The position numbers and the translations under genes are program-made. This document shows, piece by piece, positions 19,222 through 26,361 of a stretch of DNA of 41,498 bases. Position 1 is the first letter of the stretch. Every line of letters starts with the position of its first letter. The stretch spans positions 1-41,498 of the forward strand of contig CAIMFV010000044.1 in assembly GCA_903840435.1 (NCBI GenBank), in the 5' to 3' direction. The stretch comes from an uncultured Caulobacterales bacterium (GTDB lineage: Bacteria; Pseudomonadota; Alphaproteobacteria; Caulobacterales; Caulobacteraceae). The notes beneath the pieces were generated by a model. That model did no database searches. It saw nothing but the letters and a program-made list of their open reading frames with translations, and was not told the origin of the DNA.

Positions 19222-19376
19222 TGTGTCTTCAAGCGCACGACAGTCGCGGCGCCGGGGGTCCCTGACGAAGTCTCGAGGCGGGAGCTTCTTGTCCGTGTCG
19301 GCGAAGGCCTACCCCGTCAGGGGATACGCGATCTCGCTCCGAGGCTCAAGCGCGACGCGCAGGTAAGGCCTGCGCT

Positions 19377-19898
19377 TTAAAGGCGACGGCGCGAAATGCG
19401 CTCAACTTCTGACTTGACAGCTTCCTCGACAATGCCCGGCAGATAGGTATCGAGCCAGCCCTTCAACAGCGGTCGCAGCAACTCCGACACCACGTCTTCG
19501 AGGGTCCGCCCCTCGACGGGCATCAAAACGGTTTGGGCGAGTGCACCAAAATGGGTCGCCGCCACGTCGGCATTTTGCGGCGAGACCAAGGGGCCGATCT
19601 TCGGCGCAGGCGCGGCCACGACCGGCCGCGACGGCGGCTCAAATTCGAGATCATCGGCGATGGGCGCGGGGAACGGGTCGGGCCGATGCGGCGGCGGTTC
19701 CGGCTCGAGCTTTTGCGTCAGCTCGAACACGTCTTCTTCCGGATGCACGACCGGTTCAGGCTCTGGCGGCGGCACATGCACCGGTTCTGGATGCACCTCC
19801 GCTTCGGGAGTTGCGGGAACGTCGTCTTCAGAGATGATCCGCCTAATCGAGGCGAGGATCTCTTCCATTGTGGGTTCGGAGGACGAGGTGTCTGACAT
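19377..19898 (-). CDS. popZ: Polar organising protein PopZ
   Basis: PopZ self-assembles into a polar matrix that anchors the ParB-parS centromere and recruits cell-cycle regulators. The 173-residue product begins with the conserved helix EPTMEEILASIRRIISEDD (residues 8-26), followed by a long proline- and glutamate-rich disordered spacer (about 28-100). The C-terminal helices that drive assembly start at GRTLEDVVSELLRPLLKGWL (130-149) and end in a basic ERISRRRL. The ATG at 19898 gives the canonical MSD start; an earlier in-frame ATG adds 15 residues unlike the family. The neighbours valS and a PCMT-like gene match the Caulobacter context. This is the best lineage marker in the window. Confidence 0.93.
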   Translation of the reverse strand: MSDTSSSEPTMEEILASIRRIISEDDVPATPEAEVHPEPVHVPPPEPEPVVHPEEDVFELTQKLEPEPPPHRPDPFPAPIADDLEFEPPSRPVVAAPAPKIGPLVSPQNADVAATHFGALAQTVLMPVEGRTLEDVVSELLRPLLKGWLDTYLPGIVEEAVKSEVERISRRRL

Positions 19899-20108
19899 CG
19901 GGTGCGGCCGTCGTATAAAGATCGGGGGGGCGGACGAAGCCACAGCCTAGGCCGAGCATCGTACACGCGACAAGGGAATTCCTCGCTTACGCGTCAAACG
20001 CTTCACAAGAAAGGCTTTTTTCAAAATCTACCTGTGACGAAAGCGCTGTGTCGGCGGCGAAATACGACGGAAGTCCCTGATCACTGCGGAATCGATTCGG
20101 TAGCGCGA

Positions 20109-20747
20109 CTAAAAAGCGAAAGTGGGTGCTGGCGAAAAGCCCGGCAAAACATGCGGCGTGGCGTCAAACACCGCACGCCGGCCAACCGCGCCGTCTGGCG
20201 ACTTGACCCAAACAAACGCCTTGCCAACCGGACCGTCGCGCTCGACCACGGCGAGCCGCCCTCCCGGCGCAAGGGCGTCGATCCAGGCTTGCGGCGCAGA
20301 CTTCACCGCGCCTTCGACCACAACCAGGTCAAAGCCAGAACAGGCGGGGGCTGCCAAAGCGCCTGCGACCACCGCCACGGCCTCACCCGCCAAGGCCGAC
20401 GCCATCGCGCTCAAGGCCGGGCCGTCTGGCAGTTGCAAGGTGACCTTGGCGCCCAGCCGCGCCAAAACCAGTGCGGCATAGGGCGCAGCCAAACACAGCG
20501 CCGTCTCGCCCGGACGCGGCGTCGCCGCATAGAGCAATTTCGCCACATCGCGCGGCGTCATCAGCCAGTAGCCCGGCGCATATTCAATCTCGGTCTCAGC
20601 ATAGGCGAGATAGCCCCGCTCGCCTGGGCAAAACACCTCGCGAGGGGCGGCGCTCATGGCGGCTTGCAGTGCAAGATCGGGCACGTCGTTCGTGCGGACC
20701 TGACTGTCGATCATGGTCGCGCGGGCGGCGGCGAAATCTATACTCAT
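20109..20747 (-). CDS. PCMT-like protein with degenerate SAM motif
   Basis: The overall fold matches protein-L-isoaspartate O-methyltransferase as found in alphaproteobacteria: start FAAARATMIDSQVRTNDV, then PREVFCPGERGYLAY and MTPRDVAKLL. PCMT repairs isoaspartyl residues using SAM. The SAM-binding loop, normally close to VLEIGTGSGYQAA, is here ALCLAAPYAALVLARLG (83-99) and lacks its glycines. The acidic residue after it is also not evident (VTLQLPDGP). The rest is intact at 212 residues, with no frameshift or stop. I infer a protein that may have lost catalysis or SAM binding. It lies upstream of popZ with a gap of 210 bases. Confidence 0.7.
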   Translation of the reverse strand: MSIDFAAARATMIDSQVRTNDVPDLALQAAMSAAPREVFCPGERGYLAYAETEIEYAPGYWLMTPRDVAKLLYAATPRPGETALCLAAPYAALVLARLGAKVTLQLPDGPALSAMASALAGEAVAVVAGALAAPACSGFDLVVVEGAVKSAPQAWIDALAPGGRLAVVERDGPVGKAFVWVKSPDGAVGRRAVFDATPHVLPGFSPAPTFAF

Positions 20748-20892
20748 GACGGTTGGGTCCTGTCAGTGGTGTCAAGCAACGAAGGGCGCGAACGCCTTCG
20801 CAAGCCTCTGTAGTTCAGCGCTTATAGGGCGAGCCGCCCCGCCAAAGCAATCGCCCAACATAAGGACAACCACACACATCATCCTCATTCAG

Positions 20893-20921
20893 CTTGCCCC
20901 TTGGTCCACCTTCTGTTAGCT
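20893..20921 (+). promoter_or_regulatory. Probable tRNA-Cys promoter
   Basis: CTTGCC at 20893-20898 resembles the alphaproteobacterial -35 element CTTGAC. A 17-base spacer leads to TTAGCT (20916-20921) as a weak -10. A transcript would start about 20928, shortly before the tRNA at 20935. The remaining gap back to 20748 shows nothing else I can support. Confidence 0.45.
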
Positions 20922-20934
20922 CCTCCCGCCAAGG

Positions 20935-21008
20935 GGCCTGATGGCGGAGTGGTGACGCAGCGGACTGCAAATCCGTCCACCCCGGTTCGATTCCGGGTCA
21001 GGCCTCCA
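20935..21008 (+). tRNA. tRNA-Cys (GCA)
   Basis: The acceptor arm GGCCTGA pairs with TCAGGCC, the anticodon loop reads CTGCAAA (anticodon GCA), and the T arm is CCCGG-TTCGATT-CCGGG. CCA is encoded (21006-21008). The gene is 74 bases. The restriction enzyme gene begins about 110 bases downstream. Confidence 0.97.
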
Positions 21009-21119
21009 TTTTTCTCTTATGTTCCACCGATAAGCCCGGCGTTCTGTCGCAGACGTCCACCGGTGCCTCCTGGAAGCGTGCGGCGCTGCGTGCTGGCTGC
21101 AAATGCGAGGGTAATTGGC

Positions 21120-21886
21120 GTGTTCGCTTCGCTCACTCAACGCGGCTTCCAAATCAAATTCCTCAGTCATGCCGAGGCCATTCTTGGCGTTGATTTCCCA
21201 GAGGCCGTAAGCGAACTCAACGATGCGTTGGCTGACCTGACCATTCCGATTTCTGAAATAATTAAATCGGGTGGTGGCGAATCAAAGGGCACGCAAAGGC
21301 TGCGGCATCGGCTGCATGACTTGGGGTGGCGAAAGCTTCACTTCACCATCGAAAAACGATCAATGGCAAGCCGCGGGAATCCATATCTCACGAAGTTGAT
21401 CATGTTCGCACAGATGCGAAAGGCGATCTCGCGCTTGAGATTGAATGGAACAATAAGGACCCGTTTTTCGACCGAGACTTGGAAAACTTTAAACGTCTGC
21501 ACGCCGAGGGCGCCATCAGTGTCGGTGTCATTGTGACGCGCGGCGCAAGCTTGCAGAATGATATGGTCGCTTTGGTGCGCCGGTTTGCCGAACAGATGCA
21601 ATTTGCCACAAATGACGACCTGATTGCCCTGGGGCTCAACCCGACACCTCGGCAAAAGCGCGATGTGGAACGGCGGATGCGGTCCGGTGCCGCCTTCGCC
21701 GAGGCGTGGTCAATCAGCTTTGTTCAGGACAAGTACGGGGCTGCAACCACCCACTGGCGCAAGCTCGAGGACCGGGTTCAACGGGGCGTAGGTAATCCGT
21801 GCCCACTGCTCTTGGTCGGCCTTCCAGCATCCATCGTCACCTTCGACGAGGATTTTGAAGCCGGCGCCGACCCGACCGAGGACTAG
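21120..21886 (+). pseudogene. BglII-type restriction endonuclease, frameshifted
   Basis: The product resembles the BglII/BstYI family of type II endonucleases. The N-terminal part (GTG at 21120, GAGGG about eight bases upstream) runs FLSHAEAILGVDFPEAVSEL to LHDLGWRKLHFTIEK. The catalytic part continues in another frame: TINGKPRESISHEVDHVRTD, then EIEWNNKDPFFDRDLENF and HWRKLEDRVQRGVGNPCPLL. The D in EVDHV and the E in EIEW are likely active-site acids. The frames join if one A is restored in the A5 run at 21352-21356, which gives a continuous protein of about 255 residues. This is a one-base deletion, a sequencing error, or less likely ribosomal slippage. It converges on the methyltransferase gene, three bases apart. 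Confidence 0.8.
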
Positions 21887-21889
21887 ACC

Positions 21890-22552
21890 CTATTCTGCGG
21901 CGACAACCTCTGGCTTCGTCGTGCTGCTGTTGTGAGCATAGGTGTCCCAGGTCGGAGCGTATTCCTCATCGGCTTGGTTGCCCCAAACCGTCCAGCCGTC
22001 TCTAACGCCACGCGAAAACATTTCGAGGCGTGGCCCGGGACTACAAGACTCGATCAGAGGATATTGTTCGTCTGGCTTGCGGCTGTGCTCGCGCTTGCGC
22101 GTGCCTAGGTAGTTGACTTGGGTTCTTCCCGGATCGAGCGTGCGCGCATTTCGCCCCCGTGTCCCGAAGAGCAAGATTTCGGTGACATTACGGAAATAAA
22201 AACCGACGCCACGTCCATCCGACCCGCCATCTTTGCGAAGCTTGTGCCAAATGATGTTTGATTTGTAGGTAAAGCCCCAGGACGCCATGACCCTCAAGCC
22301 GTCCGGAAGCAAGGCGTTTGGAACCCAAAGATAGAGGTGCGCTGTCGGCGCGAGGATCGCTTCAACCGGCAAAGCGCAAATCTCGTCGAGCGCCATGGTT
22401 CCATAGCGGTTCAACCGTTTGTGCTCCGGCGCAACCTTGCCTGTACGATTGACGAACTGCCAGGGCGGGTCGGCGAGCACGGTCGAAAATCTCGTCGTCC
22501 CAGCCGTTGCGAGAAGGTTCGCCGCCACATCAACCGCGTCTGGATTGTTCAC
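21890..22552 (-). CDS. MT-A70 family adenine DNA methyltransferase
   Basis: The 220-residue protein carries DPPW (28-31) within TVLADPPWQFVNRTG and the MT-A70 features HLYLWVPNALLPDGL and WHKLRKDG. MT-A70 enzymes methylate N6 of adenine in DNA or RNA. Next to a BglII-type endonuclease gene the obvious role is protection of host DNA at the same site; the recognition sequence is not predictable. The GTG start at 22552 has GAGGGG six bases upstream. The gene is intact, whereas its partner is frameshifted, so it could now act as an orphan methyltransferase. Confidence 0.88.
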   Translation of the reverse strand: MNNPDAVDVAANLLATAGTTRFSTVLADPPWQFVNRTGKVAPEHKRLNRYGTMALDEICALPVEAILAPTAHLYLWVPNALLPDGLRVMASWGFTYKSNIIWHKLRKDGGSDGRGVGFYFRNVTEILLFGTRGRNARTLDPGRTQVNYLGTRKREHSRKPDEQYPLIESCSPGPRLEMFSRGVRDGWTVWGNQADEEYAPTWDTYAHNSSTTKPEVVAAE

Positions 22553-22830
22553 GATCAGCCCCCTCGGAATGTCTCAAATTACTCATGCGCCGGAGCTCCC
22601 CGTCAAGCACGCACGTCACAGCGATCTGTGTGGAGTGAGCAATCCGAAACCCATCGCGAAACCAAGATGAAGCCCCTTGTATCACGGAACATAATGGGAA
22701 CAACCCCTACGAATGACATCCATCCGAGACTCGCACGATTCGATCCTGTGGCTTTAAATCCTGCGGACCTCGCCGCTGCACCCAGCCCCGTAAGGTCCAT
22801 GCGCGCTTTTGTGATAAGTTTGCGTTATCG

Positions 22831-22846
22831 TTAAGGCTTCGTTTAC
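22831..22846 (+). promoter_or_regulatory. Near-consensus CtrA box upstream of candidate small RNA
   Basis: TTAA, seven bases, then TTTAC (22831-22846) matches the CtrA consensus TTAA-N7-TTAAC with one mismatch. A GATTC sequence, a possible CcrM site (GANTC), lies at 22857-22861. The region 22553-22998 holds no gene other than the candidate RNA described next. Confidence 0.35.
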
Positions 22847-22861
22847 GAAATTCTTTGATTC

Positions 22862-22938
22862 TATCGCCGTCTTCTTGTTCAGGAGACACCCACCATCACC
22901 ATACCTTTCAAGGCCCGGCCCTGTGCCGGGCCCTTTTT
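22862..22938 (+). ncRNA. Candidate two-hairpin small RNA
   Basis: No protein frame with a start codon fits here, yet the stretch ends in a strong intrinsic terminator. A first hairpin pairs GTCTTC (22869-22874) with GGAGAC (22882-22887) around the 7-base loop TTGTTCA and one G-U pair. It places an AGGAG sequence partly in the stem. The second hairpin is the terminator. The 5' end is a guess from the CtrA-like box 16 bases upstream; I could not identify convincing -35 and -10 elements. It could also be an untranslated remnant. Confidence 0.4.
22912..22938 (+). terminator. Strong intrinsic terminator
   Basis: GGCCCGGC (22912-22919) pairs perfectly with GCCGGGCC (22925-22932) across a 5-base loop, followed by C and five T (22934-22938). 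No annotated gene on the plus strand reads into it: the restriction enzyme gene ends 1 kb earlier and the methyltransferase faces the other way. A short untranslated transcript is therefore implied. Confidence 0.85.
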
Positions 22939-22950
22939 CGCTTCCCCGGC

Positions 22951-22979
22951 TTGCGCCGAGAAAAAACCGCGCGTATAGA
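22951..22979 (+). promoter_or_regulatory. Probable tRNA-Asn promoter
   Basis: TTGCGC (22951-22956) and TATAGA (22974-22979) are separated by 17 bases. The predicted start is about 12 bases before the tRNA at 22999. Confidence 0.6.
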
Positions 22980-22998
22980 CCCGCCCTCTTGGCGTTGT

Positions 22999-23073
22999 TC
23001 CGCAGTAGCTCAGTGGTAGAGCAATCGGCTGTTAACCGATCGGTCGTAGGTTCGAATCCTACCTGCGGAGCCA
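22999..23073 (+). tRNA. tRNA-Asn (GTT)
   Basis: TCCGCAG pairs with CTGCGGA in the acceptor stem, the anticodon loop reads CTGTTAA (GTT), and the T arm contains GTTCGAATC. CCA is encoded at 23071-23073. The gene is 75 bases. Together with tRNA-Cys it brackets the restriction-modification pair. Confidence 0.97.
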
Positions 23074-23158
23074 TCTCGGCAAGCTCGCCGAGTCATCTCT
23101 CCCATCCCCGCCTGACTCTGTGTCGCCGTTCGAAATACCGTCAATTCTGACGCAGATT

Positions 23159-23231
23159 TGAACACTGTCCAGTTTCATTCAGCTTGCGATTTTTGAAAAT
23201 TGCGAGACAATCGGCGCTTGAGTGAACAGTG
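23159..23231 (+). promoter_or_regulatory. Repeated TGAACASTG motif in the P450 upstream region
   Basis: TGAACACTGTCCA (23159-23171) is a 13-base palindrome with one mismatched pair, and TGAACAGTG recurs at 23223-23231. TTGCGA also occurs twice (about 23184 and 23200), 16 bases apart. Such paired sites upstream of P450 genes often bind TetR- or GntR-type repressors, but no such regulator gene is intact nearby. The rest of 23074-23300 shows nothing else. Confidence 0.3.
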
Positions 23232-23300
23232 ATAATCCACGCGTCTTTAAGGCCAAGCCATGCTGGCCTTTCGGCGCAAACCAAAGAGGGAGTAAGGCTC

Positions 23301-24548
23301 GTGAGTGACGGCTCGGTTGATCTGCGCGCACAGGCTCGCGCACACGCTTATGCGATCCCGCTGGACGAGATCAATATGCACGATCCAGAGCTGTTTCGCG
23401 CAGATGCGCACTGGCCCTATTTCGGGCGGCTGCGCAAGGAAGCGCCGGTCCACTATCAGGCCAATCACGAGGAAGGCGCCTATTGGTCGATCACGCGCTT
23501 TCGCGACATCATGTATGTCGACACCCATCACGAGATCTTTTCGTCCGAACCGGCCATCGTGCTTCCCGACCCGGAAGAAGATTTTAAGCTGCCGATGTTC
23601 ATCGCCATGGACCGGCCAAAGCATGACGGCCAGCGCAAGGTGGTTAGCCCCATTGTCGCGCCGCAAAACCTCGCCCGACTTGAGCCTCTGATCCGCGAGC
23701 GGGTGGGCAAGATTTTTGACGCCCTTCCCCGCGGCGAGGCGTTTGATTGGGTGGATCGGGTCTCGATCGAATTGACCACCCAGATGCTGGCCACCCTTTT
23801 CGATTTTCCGTGGGAGGAGCGTCGTAAGCTGACCCATTGGTCCGACACAGCAACCTCTGGGCCCGCCTCGGCCGGTTGGGTGGACGAGGACCACCGCAAG
23901 GCAATTTTGATGGAATGTGCTGGCTATTTCCTCAATCTGTGGAATGAACGGGTCAATGCGCCGCCAGCTGGGGACCTGATTTCCATGCTCGCCCACGGCG
24001 AGAGCACCCGCAACATGGATCCGATGGAGTTCCTCGGAAACCTCATTCTGTTGATTGTTGGCGGCAATGACACGACCCGCAACTCACTCACCGGCGGGCT
24101 TTATGCGCTGAACAAGAACCCGGACCAGTATGACAAGCTTCTGGCCCATCCCGAGCTGATCCCCAACATGGTCTCGGAGATCATCCGCTGGCAGACACCG
24201 CTTGCCTATATGCGCCGCACCGCGCTGCAAGATGTGGAGATGCACGGCAAGACCATTCGCAAGGGCGACAAGGTCTTGATGTGGTACGTGTCTGGCAATC
24301 GCGACGAAACCGAAATTCCCAATCCGGACGCCTTCCTGATTGACCGGGAAAACGCCCGCCACCATCTGTCATTTGGATTTGGCATCCATCGCTGCGTCGG
24401 CAATCGGCTTGGCGAAATGCAGCTGCGGATCGTCTGGGAAGAAATCATCAAGCGCTTTGGCAAGATTGAAGTGCTGGAAGAGCCTGTCCGGGTCCCCTCG
24501 CCTTTCGTCAAAGGCTATTTGAAGATGATGGTGCGTATTCCGGCCTAG
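23301..24548 (+). CDS. Cytochrome P450, CYP153-like
   Basis: The 415-residue soluble P450 has the oxygen-binding helix GGNDTTRN (254-261), the E-x-x-R helix EIIR (293-296) and the haem loop FGFGIHRCVGNRLGE with ligand C365. The text around MFIAMDRPKHDGQRK, LILLIVGGNDTTRN and HLSFGFGIHRCVGNRL is close to what I know of CYP153 alkane and fatty-acid omega-hydroxylases, so that subfamily is likely. The GTG at 23301 follows GGAG/AAGG motifs and starts just before the conserved text; an upstream extension to 23229 is possible but unlike the family. No ferredoxin or ferredoxin reductase lies beside it, so electrons must come from elsewhere in the genome. Confidence 0.9.
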   Translation: MSDGSVDLRAQARAHAYAIPLDEINMHDPELFRADAHWPYFGRLRKEAPVHYQANHEEGAYWSITRFRDIMYVDTHHEIFSSEPAIVLPDPEEDFKLPMFIAMDRPKHDGQRKVVSPIVAPQNLARLEPLIRERVGKIFDALPRGEAFDWVDRVSIELTTQMLATLFDFPWEERRKLTHWSDTATSGPASAGWVDEDHRKAILMECAGYFLNLWNERVNAPPAGDLISMLAHGESTRNMDPMEFLGNLILLIVGGNDTTRNSLTGGLYALNKNPDQYDKLLAHPELIPNMVSEIIRWQTPLAYMRRTALQDVEMHGKTIRKGDKVLMWYVSGNRDETEIPNPDAFLIDRENARHHLSFGFGIHRCVGNRLGEMQLRIVWEEIIKRFGKIEVLEEPVRVPSPFVKGYLKMMVRIPA

Positions 24549-24551
24549 ATC

Positions 24552-24575
24552 GGGAGCTCGCAAAGGCTTGCTCCC
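24552..24575. terminator. Possible bidirectional hairpin between convergent genes
   Basis: GGGAGC (24552-24557) pairs with GCTCCC (24570-24575) across a 12-base loop in the 30-base gap between the P450 and transglutaminase-like stops. There is no T run on either strand, so termination is uncertain. Confidence 0.3.
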
Positions 24576-24578
24576 CTG

Positions 24579-25391
24579 CTACTGCACTTTACCCGCGACG
24601 CTTAGCGCCACTTCCATATTTTCGCGGCCGCCGCCTGTGCGGCTGCCGCGCACCGGGGCTGCTCCTAGATAGTCGAGCCCCACAGCGACCCGGACATAGC
24701 AGTCGGTCGGACAGACGCCGTTGGCCACGTCAAACCCGATCCAGCCGACGTCGGGTACAAAGGCTTCAGCCCAGGCGTGGGCGGCTTCCTGCTCAATTGC
24801 GCCTTCGTGGCGGAAGAGATGGCCAGACACATAGCGCGCCGGAACGCCCGCCCGCCGCGCTAAGGCGACGAACATATGGGCGAAATCCTGACAGACGCCT
24901 TGCTTCTGCAAAAAGGCTTGGCCCGCCGTGGTTTCCGTGACCGTGGCGCCTGCGCGAAACTCAATGCGGGCAAAGAGGGCTGCCATAAGCCGATGCAGAA
25001 ACGCCAGCCTGTCCGCGCCTTGTGGATCAAGCTCAGCAAGGAAAGCGAGCATGTCGGGAGTAAGATCGGTCAAGCTTGTTTCGCGCAGAAAGACCTCGGG
25101 CGAAAAGCGCTCAATGGCGCCGCGCACCACGCCATGGGTCTCGACCACATCGACTTCACCATGCACGGTCACTCTGATCTTTGACACCGGACCGTCGACA
25201 TAGAGGGCGTGGGTCACATTGCCGAGCGAGTCCTCCCCTGCCCGTAACCGGCCCTCGCCTTCAATCTCAACCCGCCACGCGCCAACATATTGGCCTTCAT
25301 GATCGCGCGGCGTCATACGCAGGAGTTGAACAGCGGAACGGATGGGAAATTCGTAGGCATAGACCGTGGAGTGCCGGATCCGGAGGCGCAT
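24579..25391 (-). CDS. Transglutaminase-like cysteine protease domain protein
   Basis: The 270-residue protein has the N-terminal beta domain typical of bacterial transglutaminase-like proteins (MRLRIRHSTVYAYEFPIRSA) and then the papain-like core. The triad is C167 (QGVCQDFAHMFVALAR), H205 (AAHAWAEAFVPDVGW) and D221 (GFDVANG). These enzymes probably cut or join peptide bonds; the substrate is unknown. It is the last gene of a three-gene run, two bases after the alpha-E gene. The combination with alpha-E and permuted ATP-grasp proteins has been proposed from comparative genomics to form a peptide-ligating and peptide-cleaving system. Confidence 0.88.
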   Translation of the reverse strand: MRLRIRHSTVYAYEFPIRSAVQLLRMTPRDHEGQYVGAWRVEIEGEGRLRAGEDSLGNVTHALYVDGPVSKIRVTVHGEVDVVETHGVVRGAIERFSPEVFLRETSLTDLTPDMLAFLAELDPQGADRLAFLHRLMAALFARIEFRAGATVTETTAGQAFLQKQGVCQDFAHMFVALARRAGVPARYVSGHLFRHEGAIEQEAAHAWAEAFVPDVGWIGFDVANGVCPTDCYVRVAVGLDYLGAAPVRGSRTGGGRENMEVALSVAGKVQ

Positions 25392-25393
25392 GG

Positions 25394-26332
25394 TCAGGTC
25401 AAATACTGGTCATGGATAGCAGCGCCCAATCGCGAATTATCGTTCAAGAATTGCTGGATGAACTCGTGCAGCCCTTGGGCAAACACATCATCGATGCGCA
25501 AGCCCGCGAGCTTTGACAAGGTGGCGCGGGCCAGTTTCTGGCTTGGTCCGCGTCGACCATAGGCGTCGCCCAACAGGTCGAGCCTGCGGCTAGCATCTTC
25601 ATAGCACGAAATCAGCGAGCGCGGCATTTGCCGGTTTAGGGTCAAGAGATCAGCGACCAACCAGGGGCGGATTGTGTCGCGATAGACCCAGCGATAGGCC
25701 GTATGGGCCGAAACCTCGCGCAGAATAGCGTTCCACTGGAAATAGTCGAGGCTGCCGCCCACCGCTTCGCTTTCCGGCAGCAGCAGGTGATATTTTACGT
25801 CCAATATGCGCGCAGTATTGTCCGCCCGCTCGAGCGCTGCCCCGAGGCGAAAGAACCAATAGGCGTCGTTGCGCAACATGGTACGACGGGCCGCACCGTC
25901 AATCAGCAAGGCCGCCCCCTTCACCCAATCGAGAAACCGACTAAAGGCCTCGCCGCTCATGGCCGGATCGGCGGAATTGAGCTCGTTCCAGGCGGTGTTG
26001 AGCGCCTCCCAGGTCTCTGATGTCAGGGCGGTGCGCACTGACCTGGCATTGGCCCGCGCGGTATTGAGGCAAGAGCGGATCGAGGACGGATTATCGAGGC
26101 TAAAGACCAGATAGTCCCGTACCGTTGCCTCATTCGCGTCGCCATAGACGCCATAAAAGCCAAATCCAGCGCCCGACGTGCTGACAGCACTCTCCCACTC
26201 GGTGGACGAGCCTTGATACTGGCTCGGCAGCGCCGCCATCCGGCTCGCCGCGTCAATGACACGGGCAAGAAAGTCAGCCCGCTCGACATAGCGCGCGGTC
26301 CAGAAAAGCGCGTCAGCGGCTCTTGAAAGCAT
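25394..26332 (-). CDS. Alpha-E domain protein (DUF403)
   Basis: This all-helical family starts with the motif MLSRAADALFWTARYVERAD seen here. The ATG at 26332 has AAGGAG seven bases upstream; an earlier in-frame TTG at 26350 is rejected. The protein is 312 residues and rich in charged helices, with RNDAYWFFRLGAALERADNT in the middle. Its biochemical role is unknown. Family members are nearly always encoded beside a permuted ATP-grasp gene or fused to it, and are thought to support its ligase reaction. Here the ATP-grasp stop is 29 bases upstream and the transglutaminase-like gene two bases downstream. Confidence 0.88.
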   Translation of the reverse strand: MLSRAADALFWTARYVERADFLARVIDAASRMAALPSQYQGSSTEWESAVSTSGAGFGFYGVYGDANEATVRDYLVFSLDNPSSIRSCLNTARANARSVRTALTSETWEALNTAWNELNSADPAMSGEAFSRFLDWVKGAALLIDGAARRTMLRNDAYWFFRLGAALERADNTARILDVKYHLLLPESEAVGGSLDYFQWNAILREVSAHTAYRWVYRDTIRPWLVADLLTLNRQMPRSLISCYEDASRRLDLLGDAYGRRGPSQKLARATLSKLAGLRIDDVFAQGLHEFIQQFLNDNSRLGAAIHDQYLT

Positions 26333-26361
26333 GGCGCCGCTCCTTGGCAATCGGGCTTGGT

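Noticed and set aside
19357-19375. GCGCAGG/CCTGCGC hairpin after popZ
   Set aside because: A 7-bp stem lies downstream of the popZ stop but there is no T run in the direction of transcription, so a terminator cannot be claimed.
18133-19380. 415-codon plus-strand frame over valS
   Set aside because: It is the reverse-complement shadow of a certain gene in GC-rich DNA, with no recognisable domain.
20901-21119. Upstream extension of the restriction enzyme frame
   Set aside because: It runs through tRNA-Cys and lacks family similarity; the GTG at 21120 with GAGGG upstream starts at the conserved region.
20916-21170. Minus-strand open frame across tRNA-Cys (PESNRGGRICSPLRHH)
   Set aside because: It is antisense to tRNA-Cys; such frames recur wherever this tRNA occurs and are not proteins.
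20935-23073. Search for integrase, attachment-site repeats and insertion sequences around the restriction-modification pair
   Set aside because: No integrase gene, flanking direct repeat of the tRNA 3' end or transposase was seen; an integrated element cannot be claimed on this evidence.
22754-23074. Minus-strand open frame of 106 codons across tRNA-Asn
   Set aside because: Its text (VGFEPTTDRLTADCSTTELL) is the well-known false translation of the antisense strand of a tRNA gene.
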